From contig CM072878.1 in assembly GCA_036937835.1 (NCBI GenBank), positions 8,358,501 to 8,422,500 of the forward strand: a stretch of 64,000 nucleotides of DNA, read 5' to 3'. The notes below the pieces were generated by a model that had not been told where the DNA came from, made no database searches, and was given only the letters and a program-made list of their open reading frames with translations. Numbering within the stretch: the first letter of the stretch is position 1; the number at the start of each line of letters is the position of its first letter. The position numbers were made by a program, and so were the translations under genes. Positions 11,942 through 23,900 of this stretch are shown here, one piece after another. The stretch is from Pampus argenteus. Lineage: Eukaryota > Chordata > Actinopteri > Scombriformes > Stromateidae.

Positions 11942-13136
11942 TATCATAAGTCGATATATGAACATGATAATATCCATAACTTAATTCAAAGCAGAACACT
12001 TTATTTGTCCCTAAGGGGAAATTTACAGGGAAAATTACGTTATTGTATAATAAATTGATAACATAATAATAGGTCTATATATGTAAATGTATCATAATAT
12101 TGCAATGTGATAATAGCCTTACCAGGGTCAGGGGCCTTTGTGGCTCCAGAAGCACACAGTTTCTGGTTGGGACAGCCCTGGCATGATGTGGACTTCCCTG
12201 CTTGCTCACTCTGTGTACCTGGGCAGTCTGAAAGCATTGGACATGGGTGTCAACAGTGTTTTGGTGTCAACAGTGTTTATTTCATAAGAGTATCGTAAAC
12301 AGATCAGAACCCAAATACATTTCCTGGGTTTAGGCTTCAACCCATCATTACAAACTCATGCTGTGCATATCTAGTGGAGACACTAATGTTTCCAAACACA
12401 TCAGCTGAATTTTCTGTAAATATGTATAAAATATAACATAATATTTGAAGAATATTTCAAAGTGTTGTAGTAGTGAAGCCTTACAAATGGGGTCTTGAGT
12501 TTGAAGTATGTCACTTGGTGTGAGATGCATGTGATTATTTTTTAAAGTGATAAAGTTGATTCAAAGGGGTGAATTACAGTAAAAATGAACTGTAGGGGTT
12601 TAACCGTTTAACCGTTTACTAGCATAACGAACAAATACAGGAGTAAGAAACTCATTTAACGACTGTTAAATTTCACCGTGACTCAGCGAAATTTCTGAGA
12701 CTGCCGTGTAAGATTATAACACAAATATACTCAGTAATGTTTAGGTAGCCTCGGCTAATAATGTCTTGTTCATGAAAAAAAAATAAAAAAATTCTGCACT
12801 GACATTAATCCGCAGACATTGTTATTGACTGTAAAATTAAATAATTACTGAGTCAACAAGAGATTTCTGTTCGAGTTTAACCGGTCCCAGCAGCACAAAT
12901 TCCTCTAACCGATACACTACAACTAAGAAAATATCAGTAGAAATGAGTGAGGTAAATATTAGCGTTTGACTAAAAACACGCCACATGCTCACAACAAAAG
13001 CAACATTATAAAAAACAAACAAAAAAAACACACACACACATCACCAAGAAGCTACAGTAAATTATAACGAAGATAAAAGTCCAAAAGTAAGTTTAAAAAA
13101 CTCACGTTCTGGTGCATTTTCTGGTACGTCTTCCAT
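7113..13136 (-). CDS. nubp1: Cytosolic Fe-S cluster assembly factor NUBP1 (P-loop ATPase)
   Basis: Ten coding exons on the minus strand: 13136-13106, 12227-12123, 11604-11471, 11048-10980, 10898-10866, 10761-10671, 10551-10397, 8628-8518, 7835-7649 and 7165-7113. They sum to 969 nt, 322 aa plus stop (human about 320). All junctions are GT-AG and phases match. The N-terminal cluster ligands are C12, C26, C29 and C35 (C-X13-C-X2-C-X5-C), the Walker A loop GKGGVGKST is at 66-74, the switch DTPPGTSDEH lies in exon 7, and the CPKC pair is C239/C242. NUBP1 with NUBP2 scaffolds a 4Fe-4S cluster in the cytosol and passes it on to apo-proteins through the CIA pathway. The final exon (SIQDYCSNRVTEEQSTT) is short; reading through the exon 9 donor would give an alternative tail, but the spliced end matches the family better. 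The exon 6 donor lies inside a GTCT repeat. Confidence 0.96.
9416..9443. repeat. Perfect 12-bp inverted repeat with 4-nt loop
   Basis: AACCCGTAGACA (9416-9427), loop AACC, then the exact reverse complement (9432-9443). It lies in the nubp1 intron between exons 7 and 8. It would form a tight hairpin in RNA or single-stranded DNA; no function is known. Confidence 0.85.
9607..9738. mobile_element. Interspersed teleost retroelement fragment
   Basis: The stretch with TTTATTTATATAGCCC, then GGGCTTTACAATCTGTACAG, CCTCTGTCCTTAGACCCTCG and GGTGAGGAAAAACT follows a repeat I recognise as very common in percomorph fish genomes, usually annotated as a LINE/SINE 3' portion. I cannot name the exact family. 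It lies in nubp1 intron 7. Confidence 0.7.
10589..10670. repeat. (GACA)n tetranucleotide array containing the nubp1 exon 6 splice donor
   Basis: About 20 GACA units with a few CATA variants on the plus strand, that is GTCT on the nubp1 strand. The array fills most of the 119-nt intron between exons 6 and 7 and begins directly at the exon 6 border (10671), so its first GT (10670-10669) is the splice donor. Further GT dinucleotides follow every four bases. Confidence 0.93.
11906..11939. repeat. (TA)n microsatellite
   Basis: About 17 TA units in the nubp1 intron between exons 2 and 3. Confidence 0.95.
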
Positions 13137-13260
13137 GTTTACAAGAACGTGTGCTCCCGGTAAAGTGGTCCCCTTCGAAGGTTCCGGATACGCACGAGAT
13201 AAATATTTAATGCGCAGTTCGTAGATTTCATTATATCTGTGTCTGTGGCGCTAACCAGTC
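13137..13260 (-). promoter_or_regulatory. Putative nubp1 promoter and 5' untranslated region
   Basis: Directly upstream of the nubp1 start on the minus strand the sequence turns richer in C, G and CpG (CTCGTGCG, ATCCGGAACC with an ETS-like core) than the AT-rich surroundings. This fits a housekeeping-type promoter. No start site can be fixed. Confidence 0.35.
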
Positions 13261-13377
13261 CTAACATGTGCGTCATTGCTGCAGGACAAAATCATGTTCT
13301 AAGTGATTTTACAAATACATGATGAATATTTTGAAAATGTGTTTTAGTTTCTTATCTTTTGTAAAATGTGACCTATC

Positions 13378-13402
13378 ACCTAGATAACTTAGTTATCTAG
13401 GT
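13378..13402. repeat. Near-perfect palindrome, 12-bp arms, 1-nt centre
   Basis: ACCTAGATAACT (13378-13389), a single T, then AGTTATCTAGGT (13391-13402). It lies about 250 bp upstream of the nubp1 start. Confidence 0.85.
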
Positions 13403-14338
13403 AATTAGTAAATAATAATTAATTAAAACTCTTACATTGTGTTCCTGACAGTGGTTGGCTGTCTGTTAGCTTGTTGCATTAATATTCAATCACTGTGGCC
13501 CAGTGAAACATGGACCTAATACTATACCATCAATGTTATGCTTTCATGATATAGATATCACCTCCTCACTAGCTCATCTCATGGTAAACATATAATATCA
13601 CCAAATTAACATTTTTGGGATAGTGAAAGCCAAGACGCCCAATACCTTTCAAGCACAACATATTGAGCTTTAAATTAGAAAGTTTTTTCTTATTTATTTT
13701 TTATTTTGACTTTGCTTTGTTTTACACTCAAATACACACAAATAAATCTCATAATCGTACTTCCAATAAAAAGTAAAAACATGGATGTTCCTGAATGGGC
13801 TGACTGAACTTGTGTTTAGATTGAACATAACACATCACACACCAGTGCGGCTTTCTCCTTTATACCTGCCAAAGTGACATTTGAAAATACCTGAAAATAC
13901 CTGACTGACACTTATTATGTTTATTATCATATTGATGTAAGAACCTTTGAGAGAGAGCGAGAATGTGTGTGTGTGTGTGAGAGAGAGAGAGCAAACAAAC
14001 AGGAGTGTCATTAGGTGTGTAATTCATTCCTCGAGGCTATGGTAAAGTCTAAGCAGAGAGGAACGGCTGTGCAGCTGGAGGCTGTAGTTTGAAGGACTAG
14101 TTTGGTAAATAGCTATAATATCCTAATCTCTCCTTCTGCTGGTGCTTCTCCACCGCCTCTCCAGACTCTTTAATGGCAGTGCTAAAAAAGGTTTAATTAG
14201 CTCTTTGAAGAGAGACATAAGACACTGAAGACTTTCATTATCCAGTGTAAAATGCTCAGCTAAATCTTTTCACGACAACAGAAACTATGTATCACCTTTT
14301 GGCCATTTTTATCCATGCTGTAGTACATCTGCAATATC

Positions 14339-14375
14339 AATACCACAAATGTCATATGATGACATTTGTGGTATT
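14339..14375. repeat. Perfect 16-bp inverted repeat with 5-nt loop
   Basis: AATACCACAAATGTCA (14339-14354), loop TATGA, then the exact reverse complement (14360-14375). It lies in intergenic DNA with no transposon ends recognised. Confidence 0.85.
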
Positions 14376-14591
14376 ATCAATATTTGTGTCTCAAAGTATT
14401 TGTGTAAAACTCATATTTAAAACTACAACTGATGATGAGGTTTTAAATATTTTAAGTGTACATACGGTGAATTTGAGCAATGACATCATCTGTCAAATCT
14501 CTGTCACACACAAACACAAATGCATTTCACTAGAAAGCCCATAATGAAGTCAGACACATTCTGTCCATTCAGCAAGTGGTCTACATGCACG

Positions 14592-14593
<2 letters not shown>

Positions 14594-14644
<51 letters not shown>
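14594..14644. repeat. (CA)n microsatellite
   Basis: About 25 CA units in intergenic DNA; a second tract of about 16 units follows at 14736-14768. Confidence 0.95.
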
Positions 14645-14646
<2 letters not shown>

Positions 14647-14735
14647 ATGGACTCGGGTCAGGTTTTGGTCAGAGAGTTACTCAGCACAAAAGTTAAGCCT
14701 TGGCTCCACAAGCAGTCATCACACTGGGAACAATG

Positions 14736-14775
<40 letters not shown>

Positions 14776-16943
14776 CAGCCTTAGCCTTAACATAACTCAC
14801 ACTTTTTCTATAAGGATTAACAGAGAGAGTTTTGTGAAAAAAGAAGTGAATCGTTTATGGAAAAAAAGATGGGTGTGATCTGGACATCGGAGAAGAAACC
14901 AAGTGAGATTCCATTTATAAAGATCTTTAAAACAACTTTTAGGCTTCCCCTCCTTCTTATTCTTATGAGTTATTATAATCAAGAGTCAAGAATCTGCCGT
15001 TTAGATGTATTTGTGTTGCAAAACAAACCTGTGTTTTTTTTGTTTTTTTTGTCTGAGCTCACTAAAACAGCACCCCCACTGTGCCAATGCAGTGGTCTCA
15101 ATGAAATGAAGGAGAGGACCCTAAGGTGGTCTTGGTTGCTGGAAACACTGCCTGCAAAGCAGAATGAACCAGGTTCCTCCTCTATCATTTTTTCTACCTC
15201 TGATACTCCCTTCCTTCTTCTATCCCCCTCCACCCATTCCTTCTCTTTCTATGAAATTCTCAGCTGCTACAGTCATGCAGAGTCATCCCCTCAGAGACTA
15301 TTTTAACTTTTTTAACTGCACCTTGTCGGCCGGCGCTCGAGCCACATGTCTGTGTCTGCGGAGAGTAACAGAGGTATCTCGAGGTCTGTGTTTGACATTT
15401 AAGCTTTTGACAATACAAACTGTAAATACACGCCAACGCACATTAAATATGGGTTATTCAAAAATCATTGCTCACCGTGATAAGTAACATGTTGTGTGTA
15501 TGTGCCTGTGTATGCATTTTTTTTTTCCATGATGTGTGTGTTTGGGGACACTCCCTTAGAGATAACACATTAGTCATCCATTCAGACCACATTTCTTATT
15601 TCAATTTGTCTTTTTTTTTCAAGGAAATGAGAGAAACAGATGTACACAGATAATGCCTGAAGAGCCTGACAGAGCGAGTAGTTTCCCCTGGGTTTCCAGT
15701 CTTTATGCTAAACTAAGCCAAACCGGCCGGTGGCTTGAACTTCATATTTATACCACATGTATTTCCCAAAAAAAGAGTCACCCTCCTTATAGGCAATAGT
15801 CTTGATTTTTCTTTAAAATTTTATTGAAATCCCCCGTGAGTGTGTGTCAATTGAAATCCAGGTCTCCTACATTAGCTGGCCCCAAAGAGACGTGATATTA
15901 TTTAAATATGAAGATAATGTTCACACTAATAGCTCCACTGTTACTACATAGTGCTTTCTAGCTGGAGGAGGAACCGTGTAGCTCACCTCCTCAAGGGGCA
16001 CGATGCCTCTGCAAGTGGAAAAAGTATTTTAAATGCTTCTCACAGTTATTCTGGTCAGGCTGCAGCCAAAGAAATCCTAGACTGTCTTCATTCCTCCTTC
16101 CCCCATGCCTCTGAATCACCAGCCCGCAACTCCAACCATTGACCACACACACACACACACACACACACACACCACACTGCTCCCATGACCACACTCATCA
16201 AACAGTCCCTCTTTGCCTCAAACAGCTAGAAGCAGGGATAACCCTCCGTGGCTGCCATGTTCTACCTCATCCCTTCATGTCGCAGCTCAACCTCAGAATG
16301 CTGCCGCGGTCGATATATAGACACTGATTAACATCTGCAACATGTGCGAGATGTGCTCTTTTTTAAACCGTACACACTTTGAGTGTTGTGGAGAAGTGCA
16401 GTGCAGTGTTTGTTTACAACGTGTAGTTTGCGGGTGTGAATGTGAACGTGCAGGTTGGTATGGGGGAATGTAATATCCTCGCTTAACCTTTGACCTACAA
16501 AAATCTTTACACTTCAAACAGCCACCAACACGATGCTGAAGGCATTAAAAGCTTACATACATGTGTTTTAAGAGGTCAGGGGTCATTAGAGAGGAGAGGT
16601 CATGTGTTGAAATCACCCTGATCTTCCTCTCTCTGTCTGAGTTTAACATGACAATGGAAATATCTTTGTTTTAAGGAAAGGAAGTGTTGTAATATGTTAT
16701 GATTGTTGAGTAACTAAGGGGGTATTTTAATTGTGTTCATTTTTTTGAGTTTTAAAGTGGTGACAGAAAGTTGAAGACATTCTGGTCCAGCTGAAAGTCT
16801 TTCAGAACCACAGAAGCCATGTTTATCCTTTGTGTGTCGCAGTGTTTGTGTAAAGGAAGGAAGATTAGCTGGGCTAGCAGGACTATTTCTGCTCACACAG
16901 ATAGTGTTTTTCCTTTTTTAAAATAAACTTGCGAACATTTCCC

Positions 16944-16944
<1 letters not shown>

Positions 16945-16982
<38 letters not shown>
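16945..16982. repeat. (CA)n microsatellite
   Basis: About 19 CA units in intergenic DNA. Confidence 0.93.
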
Positions 16983-16985
<3 letters not shown>

Positions 16986-17653
16986 GTTACCAATTTTTTC
17001 CCTTGATCATAAAATATTTGGGTTAGATAGAAATGCACGATGAGGGGGATTAAATGCACACACGCCTGTATCTGTGCATGTGTGTGTGTTTGTTCATCAG
17101 CACAGAGAGAAAGTGCTGATAAACCAGGATGACTGTTGTGACTGTCTAGTGACTGTGTAGTTTACCTTCTTATCAGTGCAGTACTTGCACCAGTGCTCAT
17201 TTCCGTCTTGACTTGTGGGTTTGTGGATGGCTCTGCCCTCTATATTTGTGTGTGTGTTTTTGAGAGACTTAAATCTCACCATCACTCCCAGTTTCTTGTC
17301 CTTCTCTTTTTTTTTTTTTTTTGCAATTATCAGTTTCATTCCTGCATGTCTCTGTTCAGACGAGCTTTCCTCCTGTGGCCAGGTACTTAAGCAAATTAAT
17401 GAAAATCTGTGCATGCAAATGCACTGGAAAATAGCATGTGTTTGTGTGACCGTGTGTGATCTTCTATCATTACCAGTTTGGACTGTTTACATACCACCAA
17501 TCTGGGTTAGAGAGAAGGAGAAAAGAAGAGAAGATGCGTTGCGGCTGATTTTTTTTATTTTTATTACTTCTTTGCACTTTTCTGTTAAACAAGTGTTGAG
17601 TATCTTCCCAGTCATTCGGACACTTTGTCTAACCTTTCACATATCATTTAAAG

Positions 17654-17800
17654 CAATGGTCCCCGACCTTTTTATCACAACGGACGGGTCAACGCTCAAA
17701 ATAAAAGATTGTCCAGACTCAGATAATACATAAAATGGAAATAATTTATTATTTCTTCTGCAGCCTGGTACCAGTTGACCCATGGGCCGGTACAATCTTT
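17654..17800. mobile_element. hAT-type DNA transposon relic (non-autonomous)
   Basis: It opens with CAATGGTCCCCGACCTTTTT, close to the CAGTGGTCCCCAACC terminal signature of widespread vertebrate hAT elements, and later carries a CCCATGGGCCGGTAC stretch typical of the same group. No transposase coding is present. The right end is not clearly defined. Confidence 0.55.
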
Positions 17801-20613
17801 TCACCTAAAGCTGGTTCTGACTTCCAAAATTAACTCCAAAGTAGATTTGAAAACACCCCTGTATGGCTGTATGTGTCGTATTTTTGACTTCTCTGTGTGT
17901 GTGTGTGTGTGTGTGCGCTGTGTGTCATTGTAAAAAAGTATGAAGAGACTTAACATTTTTCATATTATGCAGCACATTGCAGTGTGACAATCTTTCATAA
18001 AACTTAAGTAAGACATTGCCGAAGTCTCTCCTTCACTCTACCGGAGGCAGAGGAAGGGAGGGAGGCGAGAGACAGACAGGAGCAGAAAACACTTTGACTG
18101 CCAGCATTGTTCCACAATCACATCTTTCTGACTTGGTGAATATGTCTGTTTTCTTCTCTGTGGGTATAATTTTTTGTATATTTATTCTTCTTCAATAATA
18201 TTGCTTCTGTCCTCCAGCTACTATCTTGTGAGGTTGTTTTCACTGTGCTGTTCAATCTGCCTCCTGCTGATTGCCTACAGTAGCAGGCCTCTGCAAAATG
18301 GGCATGGACTTAAACTCACTCACACACACACACATGCATGCTGTGGGAAACAGGAACAGGGAAGGTGTGTGTGTTTGGGGGGGGTGCTTCCTGTCTGGTT
18401 GTATATCTGTGTGTGTGCTTTTGTGTGTGCGTTTGGCATGTTTCCAGGCGGTAGAACTGCTGGGGTCAAGGTTTAATAGTAACACAGGAGGCACTATTGT
18501 AGATGAAAGAAGCTGAAATGCATCAGACGGCAGCAGAAGGCTGCAATTACCGCTGGTTTTATGAAAACGCCAGAGTTCCACGTCAAAGGCATGAAAAATA
18601 TCTGAAACGCATTTTCCTCAAGTCTGATTCAATAATCTACGTTCTATATGCTTGCTGCTGCTCTACATACACTGCGGGTCACTGCAGGAGATGCTGAAAC
18701 ATTTTAATAATGCACGACACAGGTGTAGTAGCCAAAACAATTCTACAATATTATAAAGATGCACGTGTGTGCTCCACAGAATTCACAGAATATCATGAGA
18801 CAGCAATGGTGTATTTCTGCCCCAGGTGAGCTAGTGCTTCATTAGTGGGTTGTAGGGTCCATATAATAATAGCAGGTAACTGATATGTGTCGACAGTAAC
18901 ATGCGGTGTAAGGTGTTTACCTGATACCTGGCAGAGAGGTTGAACCTGTTCTCATTACTCCTGTGTGTGAGTTTAAAAAGTGTATTTGGGTGAGAGCTGT
19001 GGTCGTGGGGTTGGCTGCCTGAGGAGGTGAGAAAGACCGCTCTGTTGTTTAAACATGCACGAGCTGCAGGCCTCTGTGAGATTTCCTACTCTTAAGCTCT
19101 AACAAAACAAAAGATAGGAGACGCAACATGCAGGGAAAAAGTGAGCAAGTGCGTGTGGCGTGTTATCTGCGTGTCAGTGTCTTAGAATGAGAACGGATGA
19201 GAGAATCCATTGTGTAAGTGTTAAAGTGTTAAAGTGGCATCCTCAGCAACCTCAGCTCAGCTGGCAGATTCCATTCACGTCCATTCCTCCTCTGACTGCA
19301 CAACACACCACACACTTAACATTTAAATGTACAAACATGTGAAAGTGTGCAACATTCAAATGTTTGTCCTTGGAAGAAATCTGCAGTCACACAGTAACAG
19401 GAGTGGGATGTCCTGAGGCTTTTGAAATGAATCATAACAGCTTTCCTATCTGCTACGCGTGGAGGGGTCAAGTAGTGTCAAACAAATTGCCTCTTTAGCG
19501 ACTTTACTGTGAAAATCTGACAATACAGTCTGGTGTGTTGTCATTGTTTTGTGTAATTGGGACACGTCCATGCCTTAACGTCACATCAGAGCTTTCACCT
19601 GAACCACAGAAGTGCAGTGGTACTCTGCATCAGGCCAGGCGATTCCCACTTACTCCAGCAGGCAGCCTTGGCAGTCCCGTGGTGAGGATAGCCTGGAAAA
19701 TGCAAAGAATGATGTGCTGCATAACAAGCCATGACAATGCCCTCTTCACCGCATGCCTGCCTTAACTAATTGTCTCCTTCTTACCACAATAAAGAATCCC
19801 ATCCCATCACAATGGTCGCCTCGGACCACCAAGCACAGGGGACAAACAAAAAAAAAACCTCACATCCAGAGGTCATGATGTAATTGAAAACCTTTGCACA
19901 TTCAGCAATCGTTGAGGTTTCAGCTATTGTTCAGAAAATTGCTTTGCTGGAATAAAATATTATTTACAACGGATGGCACAGGACTGATGGAGCTGATAAT
20001 GTATGTATGTCCATGTATAGAAACCAAACCCCAGCACCTACTTAGATGAATAATCTAAGTCAACTAACACTTACAGGTGGGACAACGTGTTACATTCACG
20101 GAGGCTGTAGTAGTTTGGAACAAACAGAAGCATGTTTGCAATAAAGAAATAACTGCAACATACTGCAAAGGAATTAAAACATAAATAGAGGAGTCAATGA
20201 TTATAAAAACACTTGGACTTTTCTATATGAAGTGTCTCCAAGTGGAAACTTGTGTGTACAGTAAAATGATAACAAATCTGTACTTGAGGGTATGGAGAAA
20301 AATTGTGTGCAAAATCTGCTCATCTTCATCCATTCATTTCTCTTTTATCCACATTTCCTCCCCTCCGTCTCATTTTCATTATTCTTTCTCTATGCCTTCC
20401 TCCTCTTGACTTTTCATCCCCTTTTATCTTTTTAATTTCCTTTGGTCTCCCCTGCTCTGTCTGGCTTCCTTCTCCTGTTCTGCCCTCTGTTTTTCTCCTC
20501 TCTGTCTGCTATGTGAGGAAACAGACTTTTAAAACTTCACCTCTGACTCTCATAATGACTTTTTTTGAACACCTTTCCTGCCAAGCCTAAAATCTCTTTT
20601 CACCAATGTCTCA

Positions 20614-20616
<3 letters not shown>

Positions 20617-20656
<40 letters not shown>

Positions 20657-20701
20657 ACACTCACTCACTCACTTACACACACACACACACACACACACAC
20701 T
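20617..20701. repeat. (TC)n then (CA)n compound microsatellite
   Basis: About 18 TC units followed by interrupted CTCA and then about 12 CA units, just upstream of the C+G-rich patch at 20.74 kb. Confidence 0.93.
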
Positions 20702-20734
20702 CATATTAAATCCGAAACCACACCCAGCTCCATC

Positions 20735-20952
20735 TCCAGCGCCTCCCACGCGCGTTCCCGGCAGCTGGGCCAGAGACCGTGCGTCTCTTTTTTCAGGACT
20801 ACTAGTAGGAGCTCCAGCTGCTGTTCTGTCACGTTTGGAGGCTGTTGTTTTTAATACTTTCTCATTTCATTATCCTTTTGTCCCCCCTTTTTTTAATAGC
20901 CACACTGTCACATCTGGAACTCAACACACAGCTTTGTCTCCAAACTCGGTAG
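20735..20952 (+). promoter_or_regulatory. C+G-rich patch with splice-donor candidate, possible distal first exon of emp2
   Basis: A locally CpG-containing patch (CCACGCGCGTTCCCGGCAGC) is followed by a possible donor after CTCGGTAG at 20952 (GTAAAC). It is the only such patch between nubp1 and emp2, and emp2 needs an upstream non-coding exon because its start exon is preceded by an acceptor-like CTCCAG at 28972-28977. The link to emp2, 8 kb away, is inference. Confidence 0.25.
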
Positions 20953-23900
20953 GTAAACTTATTTATTTATTTTTTAAAAAAGTTTTTCATATTGTTTGAA
21001 CGCTGCACTGAACTTTCTCAAGATAATAGGTGGTCTGTGTCACTTTTAAATCAGGTATGTTTGTGAAATGTCTCTTTAATAATCCACTCCTTTAATATCC
21101 CTATAATTACTTCCATTTTCTTTCTGTGGTGAGTTTATAATTTATTAACCTCGTACTGCTCTGGGATATGCATTCCTAATGTAATCCATGCTCTGTGGGG
21201 ATATTTGTATAGCAGTCTCCTTTATTATTTTATTTGTTTAATACAGTAGATTTTTTTCATGAGCTCTTGCTGCCGTGTTTTTCCCCTGTGGGTATTTTTA
21301 TACAGATCATAACTCAGCTAAGTCAGCTCCTGCTGAGTGGCTCCAACTTTCAGACTCTGGAAATGAAAGGGGCGTTGTCAGCCAACCAACTCTGTATGTG
21401 TGTGTGTGTGTGTTTGTGTGTGTGAAATTTATTTGTCTGTCTGAGTTCAGTGAATTAATGTTTAGTGCGTTGCTAAGGAAGATAAACGTTGTTTTGTTTT
21501 TTTTATCTAATGGAAACAAGAAATGTGTGTGTTAGATTGCTCATTAGACTTTCTTGAGAATTTCAAGTGCTTTGCATTCGTAAACCTTCCTATATAGCAA
21601 GTTTGCAGTAGTCTTTATTATATATTGCCTACATATACTACTAGTTAGTTTGGTAGTATTATTGGATTACATGAGTGTGTAAGTGTGTTAATTTAAGCAT
21701 GTTAGTTTTGATGAGACAGTTGGTAACATTCGGCCTTCATGGGGATGTCCTATTGTGGTTGAAAACAGCTTTGTTCAGGCGTTCCATGGTCAGAGGAGAT
21801 TTTTTTTAGGCTCATCCTCACCAGTACTGTTTGCATGGCGGCTGATGGAGAATAAATTCAGTGGAAAACATGTGCATTGGGGATTACATGTCATATGGCA
21901 TATTATGTCATATGCACACAAACACCACATGTGAAAAGGCAATTATAGAAGACAAAAGGACGAAACTTGAATTTGGACAGCTTCATGTTGCAAATTGTAA
22001 ATGCAAATTCAAGAAAAGTACACTCGCATCACAGAATTTTACTACATGTAACTGGAGGATCACCAGAAAGTCAGTCTTAATAATACTGCCTATCTGCTTC
22101 TCTCCCCTCCCCTTACCTTCCATCTTTTAATTAAGTTTCATGAACCCAGCTGTCATCGGACATACAGCAACCGTGCAGGCAGCTGAAAGTTGCACGTTTT
22201 GTGTGGCAAATAATTAAAAAAAAAATCTCTGTGGTACAGTTTATAGCACAGTAGACGTCATGTGGTGGGATGTTTGAGCTCCACCGTAGTATGATGCATT
22301 CAATGGCCTTTAAATTCTCCTCGAGATGAAGTAATTTCTCCATCTGACGTAGCACAGCTTCCCAAGTATTTAACATCTTGCTCTCACTGATTTGATGTGA
22401 TGTGACACAAGGGCTGGCCACAGTGCCAGTGTTAATTTGAAAGTATTTTCAGTCATCCCGAATGCAGCGGGAGCAGAGAGGTGTATGATATTTGATAGCA
22501 GGAGGATTAGTCAGGGGTTGGGGAGGGTTATAGTGAGCTTTTAAAAAAAAGCACTGACAGATGAAAATGATTAAGGAGTGAGTTCAACAAGTGATTAAAG
22601 AGAAGAATAGAAAAGAGGATGGAGGGATAAGAAGTGTGTTGAGGTGTGAGTGGAGGTCTCAGGTGTTCCCCGACTTTTGTCTGGGAATCATTACTCAGCT
22701 CTGTCACATTAGGAATGTGTGTGAAAATGTACACACACACACACCAACCTAAAAACCATGTTAATGTCCATCATGAAAGAATTCCTGCGACCGAGGGACA
22801 TCTTTAAACCAAGCAGGAAAAACAGTTGTGTGCATGTGTGTGTGTCTTTGTGACCATTGTTTCCTGATTACCGAACACGGTCCTTTGCAACAACGCAGGC
22901 TCCATTGTGTCCATAGACAATGTCTGCACTGTGGTTTCACGATTCACTCAAAAAGTACAAATTATACAAGTAGTTCAAATTCCAACGTAGCTAAAATATA
23001 CCTCATATTAAAGCCCTTAATGAAGCCGGTCTTGTGTAAGTTTATATGAACAATCTAGAGGTATTTATTGATTTGGGACCTATAATAAAAACATGTAGTA
23101 AATATCAAGCTATTAAGCTTGTGTTGCCAGTAATAAAACAGTCTCATGACCATTATAAAAAAGTTCTGTAACAATAGTGTTGTCAATTCGGGCCGTGATT
23201 GCATGCATTCATTGGCTTTCCTCAGTTTGATATGCTAGCCTGCCAATGAGCACAGTTAAGGAAAGACCACTTTCCTTTTATTTAGAATCTGGAGAAATAA
23301 AGTGACAATCTCGTATTTGGATATGAGTGTCACTTCAGTGGCTTTACTGAAATAGTCAACCACAATGGCTGTATTTCACTGTTATCCCATATGGTATTCA
23401 TATGGCTCAATCGTCTTTACTGGTTGTGATTTCACAACAACCAATCATTACATGCCGAATGTTAGAAGAGTCCTAGACTAACATGCAAACTAAAGTGTGA
23501 TAACATGATACTGTTAACAGTAAACTGAATATCTCTGTAATTGTTAATTTGACAAAACGAGACATTTGAAGACATCACCTTCAGCTTTAAGAAATGTTTA
23601 TACTCTTTTCTGGGGTTTTACAGACATATAATTATTTAATAGAGAAAATAATTGGCAGATTACTCAATAATGAAAACAATCATTAGTTGCAGCCGTATAG
23701 CCGAGCATAACAAGGGACTGAGACTTGAGGGAACAGGTGTGTCTGAATTCAGATGCAGACAGACTCAGCCTCCTCTCCGCATGACATGACTAGCCATGTG
23801 GTGCGTTCAGGGTATTCCTGGCTGCATTTTAAGAAGTCTTTAAAACAGGTCAGCCGTGATGGCCTAATACACATTATTTGGTCTAGAAAATTGGATTGTG

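Larger units (their letters stand above)
13261..20700. other. Nubp1-emp2 intergenic region, left part, no gene seen
   Basis: About 7.4 kb with no exon I can support. It contains CA microsatellites (14594-14644, 14736-14768, 16142-16172, 16945-16982), quasi-palindromes at 13378-13402 and 14339-14375, and a hAT relic at 17654-17800. In the human gene order tektin 5 would lie here, but no tektin-like exon was recognised. Open frames of 60-170 codons here have no family resemblance and no fitting splice sites. Confidence 0.5.

Noticed and set aside
14857..15306. 149-aa open frame between nubp1 and emp2
   Set aside because: Serine/phenylalanine-rich low-complexity translation without family resemblance or fitting splice sites.
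17215..17733. 172-aa open frame between nubp1 and emp2
   Set aside because: It runs through a poly-T tract and into a hAT relic; no recognisable domain.
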